The notes beneath the pieces are model-generated. The model was not told where the DNA came from. It ran no database searches and saw only the letters and a list, made by a program, of their open reading frames with translations. This document shows, one piece after another, positions 13,240 through 25,803 of a DNA stretch of 64,000 nucleotides. The stretch's first letter is position 1. Each line of letters begins with the position of its first letter. This DNA comes from Jacaranda mimosifolia (taxonomy: Eukaryota; Streptophyta; Magnoliopsida; Lamiales; Bignoniaceae), in assembly GCA_018894105.1 (NCBI GenBank), contig CM032120.1, forward strand, positions 32,882,710-32,946,709, in the 5' to 3' direction. A program made the translations under genes and the position numbers.

Positions 13240-13699
13240 TCTATAAGGCCGAATAGGCCTTCCATAGTGCGAGGTTGCTCGCGAACTAAAGCATTGGTAC
13301 ACGATTTGTGCCTCAGTTTAAAAATACTACATTGATCAAATGTAAAGATTGTTGATCTTCAAAACTTTCTTAGTTGAATCTTGTAGAAAATCCATCAATG
13401 ATCCCCCTTTGCTCTATTTTACTATGTAGATGGGTATGAGGCAACTTACTCTTCCTCTTACTTGGGAACTAGTGTAGAAACTTATGAAACGAAATCAACC
13501 ATGAACTAATTTTAGCGAACCAATTCAAAGTTATTCCTTGAAGGGTGGTGACAAACAATTTTGCACGGGTGTTGTCGCGGTGACCGTATAATTGTATAAT
13601 GTGCTCAAATTGAAGAAGATGCTCATTTGGTCACATAATCCATCATACTATCAAAGTCCCATTGGGATCGTTCCAATTTGCAATAATTCATTCTTCGAT

Positions 13700-13700
<1 letters not shown>
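13240..13700 (-). pseudogene. Ty3 gag fragment (decayed)
   Basis: Minus-strand reading gives HLLQFEHII and then GHRDNTRAKLFVTTLQGI, LNWFAKISSW and SFHKFLH, the retrotransposon gag (UBN2/gag_pre) pattern of plant Ty3 elements. A later fragment, ALVREQPRTMEGLFG, lies near 13310-13250. Stops and frameshifts interrupt it. Order and strand agree with the protease/integrase relic further left, so both are likely pieces of one element. Confidence 0.65.
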
Positions 13701-15060
<1,360 letters not shown>

Positions 15061-15324
15061 AGATCAAGATTCCAACTCATCGATCTTCAAGGGATGATAG
15101 TGTCTCCTAGGCTGCATTATAGGCCACTTCCCCCTTTCATGTAACGGGGCTCATTGCGTTCGAGGGACCTAGAGTCTACAAATTTCTCCTGGGGGATATA
15201 CTGGTGTTTGCTTTGCTGGGGTTGATCCTGTTGGATACTACGATCGGATTAGAGTGAATGCAGTATTGAGTTAGCCCTCCTTTGATGTTGATGAGGCATT
15301 AGGGCAGCAATCTGTGTTTGCCAA

Positions 15325-16589
15325 TAGGGGTGGGTGGGTCGGGTTGGTTCAGGTTGTGTTGAAATAGGGGTATAACATTAATTTTCTCAACCCTAACCCA
15401 GCCCAACCTGATGACAATCTGAAAATGTTTAACCCTAACCCAACCTGAATCGTATCAGGATAGGTTTGGGTCGACCTGATTTTTATTAGGTCAACTCGTC
15501 AACTCAAATCCACCCAATCCAATCTGCCAATCTGATTTAAAACAATTTTTTCAAACATTTGTTTTAATTTTTAGAAATTTTTTAGCATTTTTATTTTTAA
15601 ATTTTATATATTCTTAATTATTAATAAATTAAAATAGGAGTAATAAATTCTCATTATAAATTCACGATAGTAGCTTTCTGGAAAAAAAATTAACTGAACC
15701 ACATAATATATTGATTTTAGGACTTTTTGTTCCTTTTATTTTGTAGTATCTATCAGTATTATAAAAATATTAAAATCACAAAGTAACTTATTTTTAAAAA
15801 TAGCATACGGTTTCTAATTTTATTCACCCACTCTCTTTAATTTCTATATCTTTTGGTATCAATCAAATTGTCTCTTTTAACTTCTTAAAATGACATTATT
15901 TCTTTACTTTATATTGATTTAATTAAGCAACAGATAAATTAATAAAAATATATCATCAAGTAAATAAGTGAACAAGTATTTTAATTGGATACATAATTTA
16001 TCATAAAAACCTCCTTGAGTCTTTTGAATTTTTTATAACCGTTCAATAGAAAGAAATCATATCTCTTTATATATGCAAAATCTTGCATTGCATAAGGCCT
16101 ATGAAAAGTTAGTAGGACAATTCAATAGTCAAAGTAGTGTTTTGTCAACTCTTTGCAGAATAACTTTCATTTCCGCTTGGATACCAAAAAATAGCCATAA
16201 TTAGAAACAGTATAAAATTATAATCATCAATCCTATATGTTTGTGAAAATAAATAAGACTGAAAAATACCAAAGTAGTAATTTTGATATTGCTAAAGTTC
16301 AAACTTTCAAGTTTTATTTTGTTATTTTACAATTTTACTCCTAAAAAAATTAAATTTTATTTGTTTAATTCGAGTCGGGTCGAGTTGGTTCAGGTGGGTT
16401 CGGGTTATCGTGTAACCCAAAGTTAAATTTTAGGTTGTTCGTGTAACTTGAAATTCAACCCAACCCATTTTCCTTGGGTTCTTATTTGTATCTCATTGGA
16501 CTCGAACTCAAAATGAGTCGACTTAAATCCATTTTTTCTTGTTGAACTCATGTAGAATTATCGTATCATGTTGGAAATTGCCACCCCTT
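15325..16589. mobile_element. Non-autonomous hAT-type element, copy 1 (1265 bp)
   Basis: Begins taggggtg and ends caccccttt/t, the short TIR typical of plant hAT elements. It is flanked by an exact 8-bp target duplication tttgccaa (15317-15324 and 16590-16597). The interior is AT-rich and non-coding. Subterminal blocks near both ends carry repeated aaccc/gggtt words (for example caaccctaacccagcccaac). It is the same family as the element at 28033-29308, in the opposite orientation; both are nearly the same length. Confidence 0.85.
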
Positions 16590-16599
16590 TTTGCCAAGG

Positions 16600-17621
16600 G
16601 TTTTGTGTTAGATGTTAGAACCTAAGCTCATTGTTGTTTTTGTAGGGTGGCGAAAAATTCATTGTCAATGATTTGTCTAAGTTAGATAAAGGTCATGGTG
16701 ACCATTTGCTCTAGTTGCATACTAAGCCAAATTTGTGTTGGTGGTTTTGGAGTGGCCTCGGTGGTGGAGTGGTAGTGGAGTTCGTTCATGTTGACTCTCA
16801 TAATAAGCATGTTTAGTGTTCACCATTGTTCAAGAATCCAGGTTCAAAATCCCATATACGATGCTAATTGTTGATGCAGTATTTAGGAGTGTCTGAGGTT
16901 GAATCCATTGATTAGGGTGAGGTCGAGCTGAGTTAAGAGGTTGACAAGTTCAAGCTAGTAGAACGCAAATTGAACTAGCTATCACAAGGAGAGTGCATTA
17001 TACTTTTCGAGGTAGCACTCAATTGAGACTCTCTGATGCTTAAGTGGTCGAGCAAAGAAATAGGCGGGTAGAATATATAAGTCAAGAGTAATTAAAGCTT
17101 TAAAAGCCTACATGTAGCAGTTATGAGAGTAAGTACTTATAGTTGGTGGGAATTAACTAAAGACAAGGGGTCGAAATGACTGTTTCACCACTATGAAGTT
17201 GTATGACCCCTGTTAAGGTCGTAGGGGCACCTTAGGTCATTTGTTTGTTCGAATCCCATTCGGCAGCATTAAATACGAATGAAATGGCTAACATGAGCAT
17301 GCGAAGCATTAAATGCGATCCCCTAGTGATCCAACAAGTGGAGGTTCGACCTCAAGGGGTTGAATAGTCACTAGACAATCTTAGCCTCAGGGGACTGCTC
17401 CAGTTGAGGTCGGTAGTTGTCATCAAAGTGTAAGCATTTGATTTAAAAGCAATCAATGATGAAGTGTCAGTTGGCTTGTAGGCGGTCAACATAGTATGAC
17501 GTCACATACTAATAGTTGACCCAATGTTTGTTGATTTGAAAATAAGTAATCTGCGTCGGACTGCCGTTAGCGTGAGAAATGAGATTTGAGTGTAGGGTCA
17601 ATAAAGCCCAATTTGTTGAGC
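16600..17621. other. Unassigned low-copy-looking region, possibly an LTR remnant
   Basis: GC content is higher than the neighbours, with no ORF of note. Words such as gaggtcg, ggtcgg and ttgacc recur in the manner of Ty3 LTRs, but I could not find paired ends, a primer-binding site or a polypurine tract. Confidence 0.3.
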
Positions 17622-17624
17622 TAA

Positions 17625-17862
17625 GGGCTTGTTCTCTTATGTTTTCCCAAAAAAAAATTCAACCCCCAAAAAAATTTCAAAATGAAGGCACATTCTCCAA
17701 TTTTTTTTCCAAAAAATTCAAATTTTATACCTAAAAAACCCCTCTCAATTCACCCAAAAAATCCTACACCCTAAAAATCACACCTCCCTCCTCACTTTTC
17801 TCGCTCTACCTTTCACATCACTCATTCATTTATCACTCTCCCACTTTACTCATTCATATATA

Positions 17863-17898
<36 letters not shown>

Positions 17899-19108
17899 TA
17901 TAAATATTAAAATTTTATAAGGTAAAAAAATTCTAAAACTTATGTTTACAAATTTAATTAAATTAATTATCGAAAAATGAATTAAATTTAATTAAATATT
18001 ATTTATGTTATTACTAAATAATTTATTTATTGAATAAAATATTAAATTAATTAAATTTACTTATTAATCAAATAATCTATTAGTTGTATTTAATATTTAA
18101 TGTATTAATTAAAATTATATTTATTCATTTAATAAATAACTTAAGATGTTTTGATTTGATATAATAATTAAATTAATCTTCTTCAAAAAATATTCTTCAT
18201 TAAATATTAATCTTCACATTTATTTAAAATTATAATAAAAAATTTGATTATAGGGTGATACTTATGTAATAATCTATTAAGTTTAATAAATTAATATTGA
18301 TATGCTTAAAGTAATTGTTGAGAGAATTAATTAAATTTAAGTAAAATTATTTGATTATTACTAAGTAATTTATTTACTAAATAACATATTAATTAAATAA
18401 TGTGTTAAAATAATTAAATAACTTATTAAATTAATTTATTTAAATAACTTACTATTTATATATTAATTATGTGTCATATTTTACGTATAATTAAATATTA
18501 TGTTTATTTATTTAATAAATAATTTAAGATGATGTAATTTTATATAATATAATATTATTATTTTTTTAATTTGATGAATTGTTATTAAGTCTTATATATA
18601 CATAAATTGTAAGTAATAAATAGTTAAATAATTATAATTATTATATAAGCTAATTTTTTATAATTAAAATATAATTATGATTTCATGAATGATTAATATT
18701 TATTAATATGACCAAATAATACATCATTTATTAATATTAAATTTATAAAAATATAAATTTCAAAATAAATAACTAATTAAATTAATTACACTCATATTTC
18801 AATCATTACAAAATATATATATATACACACACGCATACACACATCATCCAACTATAAAAATATATATATAATACATAAAAAAATCACTTTTACCTTACAA
18901 ACCCAATAAAAAAGCAACTGATTTGACATTTACAGTAAAGTTTGTCTCTCCCAAAAACATAAAGAAACAAAAAACTCATTCTCAAATCATTTTTCATATT
19001 TGCCCAAAACAAAAAGAAACACATGGCACATTTTTCAAATTTTCTCTCAAAAACTCATTCCCCCAAAAAATTTTCTAGAAAATGGCCAAAATATAGGAGA
19101 ATAAGCCC
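17625..19108. mobile_element. PIF/Harbinger-like non-autonomous element (1484 bp)
   Basis: The left end gggcttgttctcttatgttt and the right end read inverted, gggcttattctcctatattt, form a clear TIR. The flanks carry the 3-bp duplication TAA (17622-17624 and 19109-19111), as for PIF/Harbinger elements. The interior is extremely AT-rich with a TACA microsatellite at about 17867-17890, and no transposase. Confidence 0.75.
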
Positions 19109-19111
19109 TAA

Positions 19112-19947
19112 GACTCTTAGAGATCGATATAGTCTCTCCCTCCCTTATCACTTAGCCTCCTACAAAACTTTATAGGAATCTAACATGTCATTTTTATGGT
19201 CAGATACATCACCTTCCATCCTAAATTATGAGTTTATTGGTGCTACTGTTCTTATTTCTTTTTTCTGTAATTTCTTGATAATTTATTGGTGTTTCTGTTC
19301 CCTCAATTTAAATATTTTTTTAAATGAAACAAAAAAAAAGTTACTTTTTCAATATAATTCAAAAATAAGTTTTAGCTATTTTTCAAAAAATTTATTCTTT
19401 TATTTATTTAAGAAACACAGGAACTAATGTATTAAATAAAATCATATAATAAACATTAAATTGGAAAGTTCATAATATTAAAGGTTGAGAAGAAAAACTA
19501 ATCCATAATCATTTTAAGCCATAGTCATTTGTACATAATCCGAAAGCAAAGTCGTACAAAGATGTACTTGGGGTTCACCAAAACTGTGAAGCACTTTCCA
19601 TTAACAAAGCATCATTCGTACAAAATCCAAAAGCGAAGTCGTACATAGATGTACGTTAAGTGCAAAAATTAATGGAGCATTTCTACTATCACAATCATTA
19701 ACTCAGTCAGATCTATGTTGATTTGGCTAATTTAAAAAAAAAAAAAAAAACCCACAATTAATTTACAGTAAATTTCAGTTTTATACTTTCATGGACCATA
19801 ATAAATTGTGCACAACTCCAGTGAATTTATACTTTATACGTGCAAGATTAATTAGTTACTTTTATATAGTACAATTTGTAAATCTTACAAGTTATGTTAT
19901 GCTGGTGCGCAACAAGCTTGCTATTTTCAATTTCGATTTATGATATA
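19112..19947. other. Intergenic DNA with a short direct repeat
   Basis: No gene seen. Two similar 38-bp stretches, each containing aagtcgtaca and gatgtac, lie at about 19529-19566 and 19616-19653. A run of A lies at 19733-19750. Confidence 0.35.
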
Positions 19948-19956
19948 AATAAATTT

Positions 19957-21844
19957 GGGGTAAATTACAAACACCCCCCTGGGATAAGAGAAATGGGTAA
20001 AAAGCCCCATTGTGAAAAAATAATATACAAAAAACACCCATATATTTAAAAAAATCATGCGACGAACTCCCCTTATAGCTTTGGTGTAGGACACGCGCGT
20101 ATGTCTGCATCTAAGCTTATATTTTTTGTATATAAAAAGACAATTATGCCCTTTTTCATCAGCTGTTGGATTTTCTTTTACAAAATCAACGATTTACATC
20201 AAATCATATTATATTTTTTAAAAATATATACAATATAATATATATATATATATAAATAGAAAGTATAACAACCCCTTCCCCACCCACCCCACCCGTACCC
20301 ACACCTTATAGCCACTGTTGCCGACAGTCGTTGCCGCTTGCCGCTGCCAACGGCTACCAGCGCTATAACTATTAAAAAAAATCATAAACTGACGGCCGCC
20401 ATGGCCACGGCCAGTGGCCAAATTTGCCAAGGCCATGGCGGCCTCCAAAAATGGCAACCATGGCGAGCCGCAATAACGGCTGCCATGGCCGAGTCAACAG
20501 GGCACGAGATTTGGGACATGGGGGTGGAGGGGTGCTGGGTATGCAAGCGGCGGCCACAACCGAGGTTGCGCGGGCGGCCATGGCCTCCTGTCGCAGTAAT
20601 GGCCAGGCCGCATGCAGAGGATGCGGGAGGGGGGGTGGGGTGTTGAGGAGTTGTATGTGTAAAGGATGATTGTGTTGGGGGTGTATGTGAATAGCGGCCA
20701 TGGCCTCTGCGTGTACAGCATGCAGGATTGGGAGAGTGGGTGGGTGTTGGGAGGGGGGGTGCTGGGTTATACATATGTATAAATATTGAATATATTTATG
20801 TATATATTTATACTTTATATTTATATCTATGTAAATAGTTTATGTTTATGTTTATATTTTATATATTTATGTATAGAAGTTATATTTTTATAAATATATA
20901 ATATTTAATTTGATATGAATAATTAGAAAGAAAAATAATATAAACAAAAGTTATTTAAATTTTATAGATAAATTTATATATATGTATATATGTATATATG
21001 TGAATAAATATAAATAGAAAAAATAAGTATACATATATGATAGTGTCAAAAAAAGTATACATATATGAATAATTAGAAAGAAAAAATAAAAAAATAAAAA
21101 TTATTTAAATTTTATAGACAAATTTATATAAAGATGACGTTATTAAATAATTATATATATTATCAAATATATATGTGGTAATAACATCATATATACTAAT
21201 ATATACATATATCTTATCAACAAAAATATATATATATGTATATAAATATATTATATATATTTTAATAAATATATATAATATTTAATTTGAAATGAATAAT
21301 TAGAAAGAAAAAAGATATAAATAAAATTTATTTAAAATTTATAGATAAATTTATATATATGTATATATATGCTATATATGTATTTAAGTATAAATAAAAA
21401 ATATGTTATATATTTTTATGAAATTTAAATTTTATTTACTTTGGAATGAATTAATAGAAAGAAAGATGAATATAATTGATAAGATAAAAATAAAAATAAT
21501 TTTAATTTTATAAATAAATTTGTATATGTATAAAATGAGAATATATGAAATAATGAGAAATGAGAAATATATGAAATAATGGAAGAAGAGAGAAATGAGA
21601 AATAAAAGAAAAGAAAAAAAAATGATAATAAAAGGTTATTTAAATTGAATTGAAAATATATTAAATGATTAAGGGTAAATTAGTCTTTTCATATTAAAAT
21701 TATATTAAATGGGCAACAAATGAGAAGTGGGAGGTGGTGTGCATGATTTTTTAAAACACAAAGAGGTATTTTGTATATTTATTTTTTACAGGAGGGTAAA
21801 ATACCTATTTTATAAAACAAAAGGGGGTAAATTGCTATTATCCC
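19957..21844. mobile_element. MULE-type element with GC-rich island (1888 bp)
   Basis: The left end is ggggtaaattacaaacaccc and the right end read inverted is gggataatagcaatttaccc. Similarity continues through aaaatcatgc about 100 bp in. It is flanked by a perfect 9-bp target duplication aataaattt (19948-19956 and 21845-21853), diagnostic for Mutator-like elements. No transposase is present. The outer parts are AT-rich, but 20260-20770 is strongly GC-rich with repeated ggccatggc words, suggesting captured or locally amplified sequence. Overlapping ORFs on both strands in the island look like translations of the repeat rather than genes. Confidence 0.85.
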
Positions 21845-21853
21845 AATAAATTT

Positions 21854-23068
21854 GTGGGCTTGAGAGTCTTTTATAATGAAATCAATTAAAATTTTACCAA
21901 GATTTAAATTTTAGAGAATGCGAAAGTGAGTCCACAGAATACGAGGTTGCTTTTATGAATGGACAATTAGCACAAATACTGTTTTATGGTTGTATTTTAT
22001 GATTTGGTATTTTATGGATAATTTGCACAAAAACTTTTATGACTTGGTATTTAATTATGGTAGCATTTAATATCAAAATTTAGTTAGAGGGTGTTCGAAT
22101 AAATTTGTTAGCTCCTCAAAATATGTTATAAAATATTTGGTAAATTATTTTAAGTATGAGCTTATAATATCCTAAAATAAAATGTTAGAATCTTATAAAA
22201 TTTTTTTAAAAAAAGTACTAAGATTTTAACTTTTTTATTTTAAAGATCTTAATAAGCTCCTTTACTTTTAACTATTTTAACTAGAAAATTATCATTATTA
22301 ACATCTTAAAAACTCTAAAATCTTATTTTATCCAAATATTTCAATAACTTATTTTAAAAATAAGTTTCAACATCTTATGAGCTCCAAAAATATTTTAAAA
22401 TGTAAGAGCTTATAATTTTTTTTAAATAAACTTAGCCAAACACCTTCTTAACAGTGATTGGCAGAAAATTAGGTATTTGATTGAGACTACTAATCTCATC
22501 TATATTGGTAGATTGGCAGAAAATTAGGTATTTGATTGAGACTACTAATCTCATCTATATTGGTATATACTAACATCTCTATCAATTTCAATTTATTATT
22601 TTATATGATAGACTCACGACAGAAATGATAAAATTATCATTATGTATTGATACTTCTCAATATGTGAAAGGAATACTTAAGTAATTTTATACGTAAGATT
22701 GGGGGTGAGATTTGCAATTGCATTTGAAGACTTCTAATTTGAATAGCACCAAATCTGGTGAGCTTCACAATCAAATGCGACCTAAAAAATTTATACGGTA
22801 TTAACCATGATAATATTTATATTGATTATTGTCTCCCTTAATTCTTTTCCAGTGAATATTAATGATACTTTTTAACCCATTTTAAATCTCCATTTTACAG
22901 AAACAATTTAGTCTGATTTACCGTAATTCCTACCTATGTAATTATTAATTCGCACATTTGTCTATTTCGGGAAGCATCAGCCTTGGATAAGTGATCACAC
23001 AGTACTAGTCCGCACGAACTATAGCATCTGCTACGACTTTATTTATTATTATGAATTGTTTTGATATT
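21854..23068. other. AT-rich intergenic DNA, no gene seen
   Basis: Only short spurious ORFs. It contains the 55-bp tandem duplication listed separately. Confidence 0.4.
22456..22565. repeat. 55-bp perfect or near-perfect tandem duplication
   Basis: The unit beginning gattggcagaaaattaggta at 22456 is repeated immediately at 22511. I see no difference between the two copies, so the duplication is recent. Confidence 0.9.
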
Positions 23069-23071
23069 TTA

Positions 23072-23480
23072 GGCCGTTTGTTTTCATTTCCACAACCCAT
23101 TTTGAACGAAAATGAAAAATGGAAACTATTATTTTTTTATCCAATTTGATTTAAGATATATATTTTTTTATTTTCAAACTCTTTCTAAATTTACCATATC
23201 ATCATACTCTCACATTAATCGAATTTAAATTTAATTTGACATAAATTATTCACTATTATTTTAAAATTAATAAATATACATATATTTCAAAAAAATAAAT
23301 CTTTTTAAACATAAAAAAATATAAATCAACATATTTTTGAACCCTATACCTACTCTAATCATTACTTTCCAACATTTCATTAAATACATCTCAATTTTTA
23401 TTTTCGTTTAATAACTAACTTCCAATTTTTAGAAATGCATGGAAACTGGAAATGGCTTTGAAAATAAAACCAAATGGCCC
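23072..23480. mobile_element. Tourist-like MITE (409 bp)
   Basis: The left end ggccgtttgttttcatttcc and the right end read inverted gggccatttggttttatttt form imperfect TIRs. The flanking 3-bp duplication is TTA (23069-23071 and 23481-23483). No coding capacity. The TIR resembles those of the elements at 24469 and 29429. Confidence 0.65.
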
Positions 23481-24468
23481 TTAACTTTACTTTTGAAGGC
23501 AAAAGTGTTTTGGGTAATATTTGGATATGGATTATATGTTTTGGGAGAATGGATTTTGGAAATGGGATTGGGGAATGTGAAATTTGTGTTAGGGATTGTG
23601 ATGTATGTTTGTTTATGTTTTGGAAATAATTAAAAAATTATTTTGAAGAGTTTTGGTATGATTGTTTATGTTTTGAGAGGAGACAATTTTCTACTGTAGT
23701 AGTGAAATCAATGCTTTTTTGTTAGATTTTTAGGATGAAAATGAAATTAAATAATATTTTTTATTGTAAAAATAATAACAAAATATATAATATGTTTATG
23801 TGATGATTAAATAATTTTTTAATTATAAAAATAATAATAAAATATTATGATATATATGTATGTATATGAGGTTTTTATAATAAGTCAATTGATTTGAAGG
23901 GGTATTATGGGAATTAGAAATTATTGTTTTGGCAAAAAAGTTATTCAGATGTTTGGTTACATTTTGCAAAAACAAATTATAGCCTTCACTTTTAAACTTG
24001 TATTTTATGCAAATCAGACGAATTATGTATTTGTTTTTCGTAACGGTTAAAAGTTAGACTTATAATTTTGTTTTGGTACTCTATGAGACAATGATTTAAG
24101 TAATTCAATTATGATTGACTTCGATTTAGAGTTTTGCATAATATTATATTTAGCTTACTATATTTGAGAAATGAGATGTAAAATTTGACTATCAAACAAC
24201 AAACTCAAAATAATCACAGAGCATAGCTTCAATCGTTACCAGAGTGGACTTGGATAAATTACATTAAGACGTCAAACACTGTATTGTATCAATAAGTAAG
24301 TAAAAGTTAAGTCATTTTTAATTCAATGATATAAGTTTTCAAACATAAATTATGAGGTTAGGAGTTTGGAATCTTATCAGACTTTGTATATGTATAAATA
24401 AAAAAATAATAAATTAGCAAAAGAATTCTCAAGAGATATTCAAATTAGATTCTTAAATAATAAATTTG

Positions 24469-25226
24469 GGCTCGTTTGTTTTCATTTTCAACACAAAATG
24501 AAAATACAAAACTATCACTTTTCTATTCATTTTCACTCAAAATATTCTTTATTTTTATTTTCAACTCTTTTCTAAATATACCATATCACCTTACTACCGC
24601 ATCAATCAAATTCAAATTTGATTTGACATAAAATACCTACTATCATTTTAAAATTAATAAAATATACATATATTTTAAAATATAAATCTTTTTAAATATA
24701 AAAAAAGATAAACCAACTAACTTTTCAACTCTATACCTACTTTAATAATTACTTTCCAACAAAACATTCAAATATAATTTTATTTTCAAACCATAACTAC
24801 TTTTTCAATTTTTATTTTTGCAAGAAAATGAAAATGACCCTTGAAAATATATCCAAGCAGGCATTTATATTTTATTTTCACTCTCCATTTTATTTTTTCC
24901 TGAAAATAAAAATAGAAAACTATTAATTTCTCTCCGATTTTCACAAATATATTCATTCTCAAACATTTTTTCAAACATACTTTTATACACTCTCTCTTCA
25001 TTTTCACACCATATTTTCTCATGCTTTTATTTGCACGACTTTTAATATAAAAACACAACAACATTCACATATATCTCATTTTTATCCTCCACAATAATTT
25101 CATTTTACACAAAAAATCCAAATAACATTTTATTTTCAAATCTAAATTCATAAGTAACTTTTCACTTTTTGAATTCAATAGAAAATAATAAAAAAAAAGA
25201 CTTTGAAAACATGTTCAAACGGACTC
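24469..25226. mobile_element. Probable Tourist-like element
   Basis: The left end gggctcgtttgttttcattt and the inverted right end gagtccgtttgaacatgttt are similar. The flanking trinucleotides are TTT and TTA, so the target duplication is imperfect. An internal stretch near 24830-24860 also looks TIR-like, so a nested copy is possible. Confidence 0.45.
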
Positions 25227-25803
25227 TTACAAGTATATTTTAATTAGTTCCATCTTGTTTATTTTCTAATCCAAACAAAAGAAAGGGAAAAAATAGAAAA
25301 AGAAAATTTCATCATCACATAGACGATCATAATTATCCCAAAACCTACAGTCCAGTTCTAATAAGAATAATTTAAATGTTAGAAAATTTTATGCTACCTA
25401 TTTTAATATGTATTTGAATGAAGTATGTATATACATATATATATATTATTATTAAATAAGAATAGAATAATATTAATAAAATGCTACTCTTAATGATGAT
25501 CTAAAAATTTTAAGGTACTCGATAAAATACATAATAAATTATTAGATAAAATATGTCATGTTATAAAATATTGACATTATATTATATATGTATAATTTGA
25601 AAGATTATGACGTTTGAAAACGCGAAAATTTCCACGTAGATTCCAACAGAACAGCTGTACTAATTTTGTTGCTGTTGTACCTTCCAACAGTCAACAGTCG
25701 TCCTTCCTCTATTGGGCGGCTACATCGTCTTCTTTGAAATCTCCCATCTCCTCCACAGCAAACTTCAAACTCGAAACCTCCCAATCCGCCGTCGTTTCCT
25801 CTC

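Noticed and set aside
20338..20774. Six overlapping ORFs in the GC-rich MULE island
   Set aside because: All frames are open on both strands because of GC-rich repetitive words; no domain recognised and no agreement with a spliced gene.
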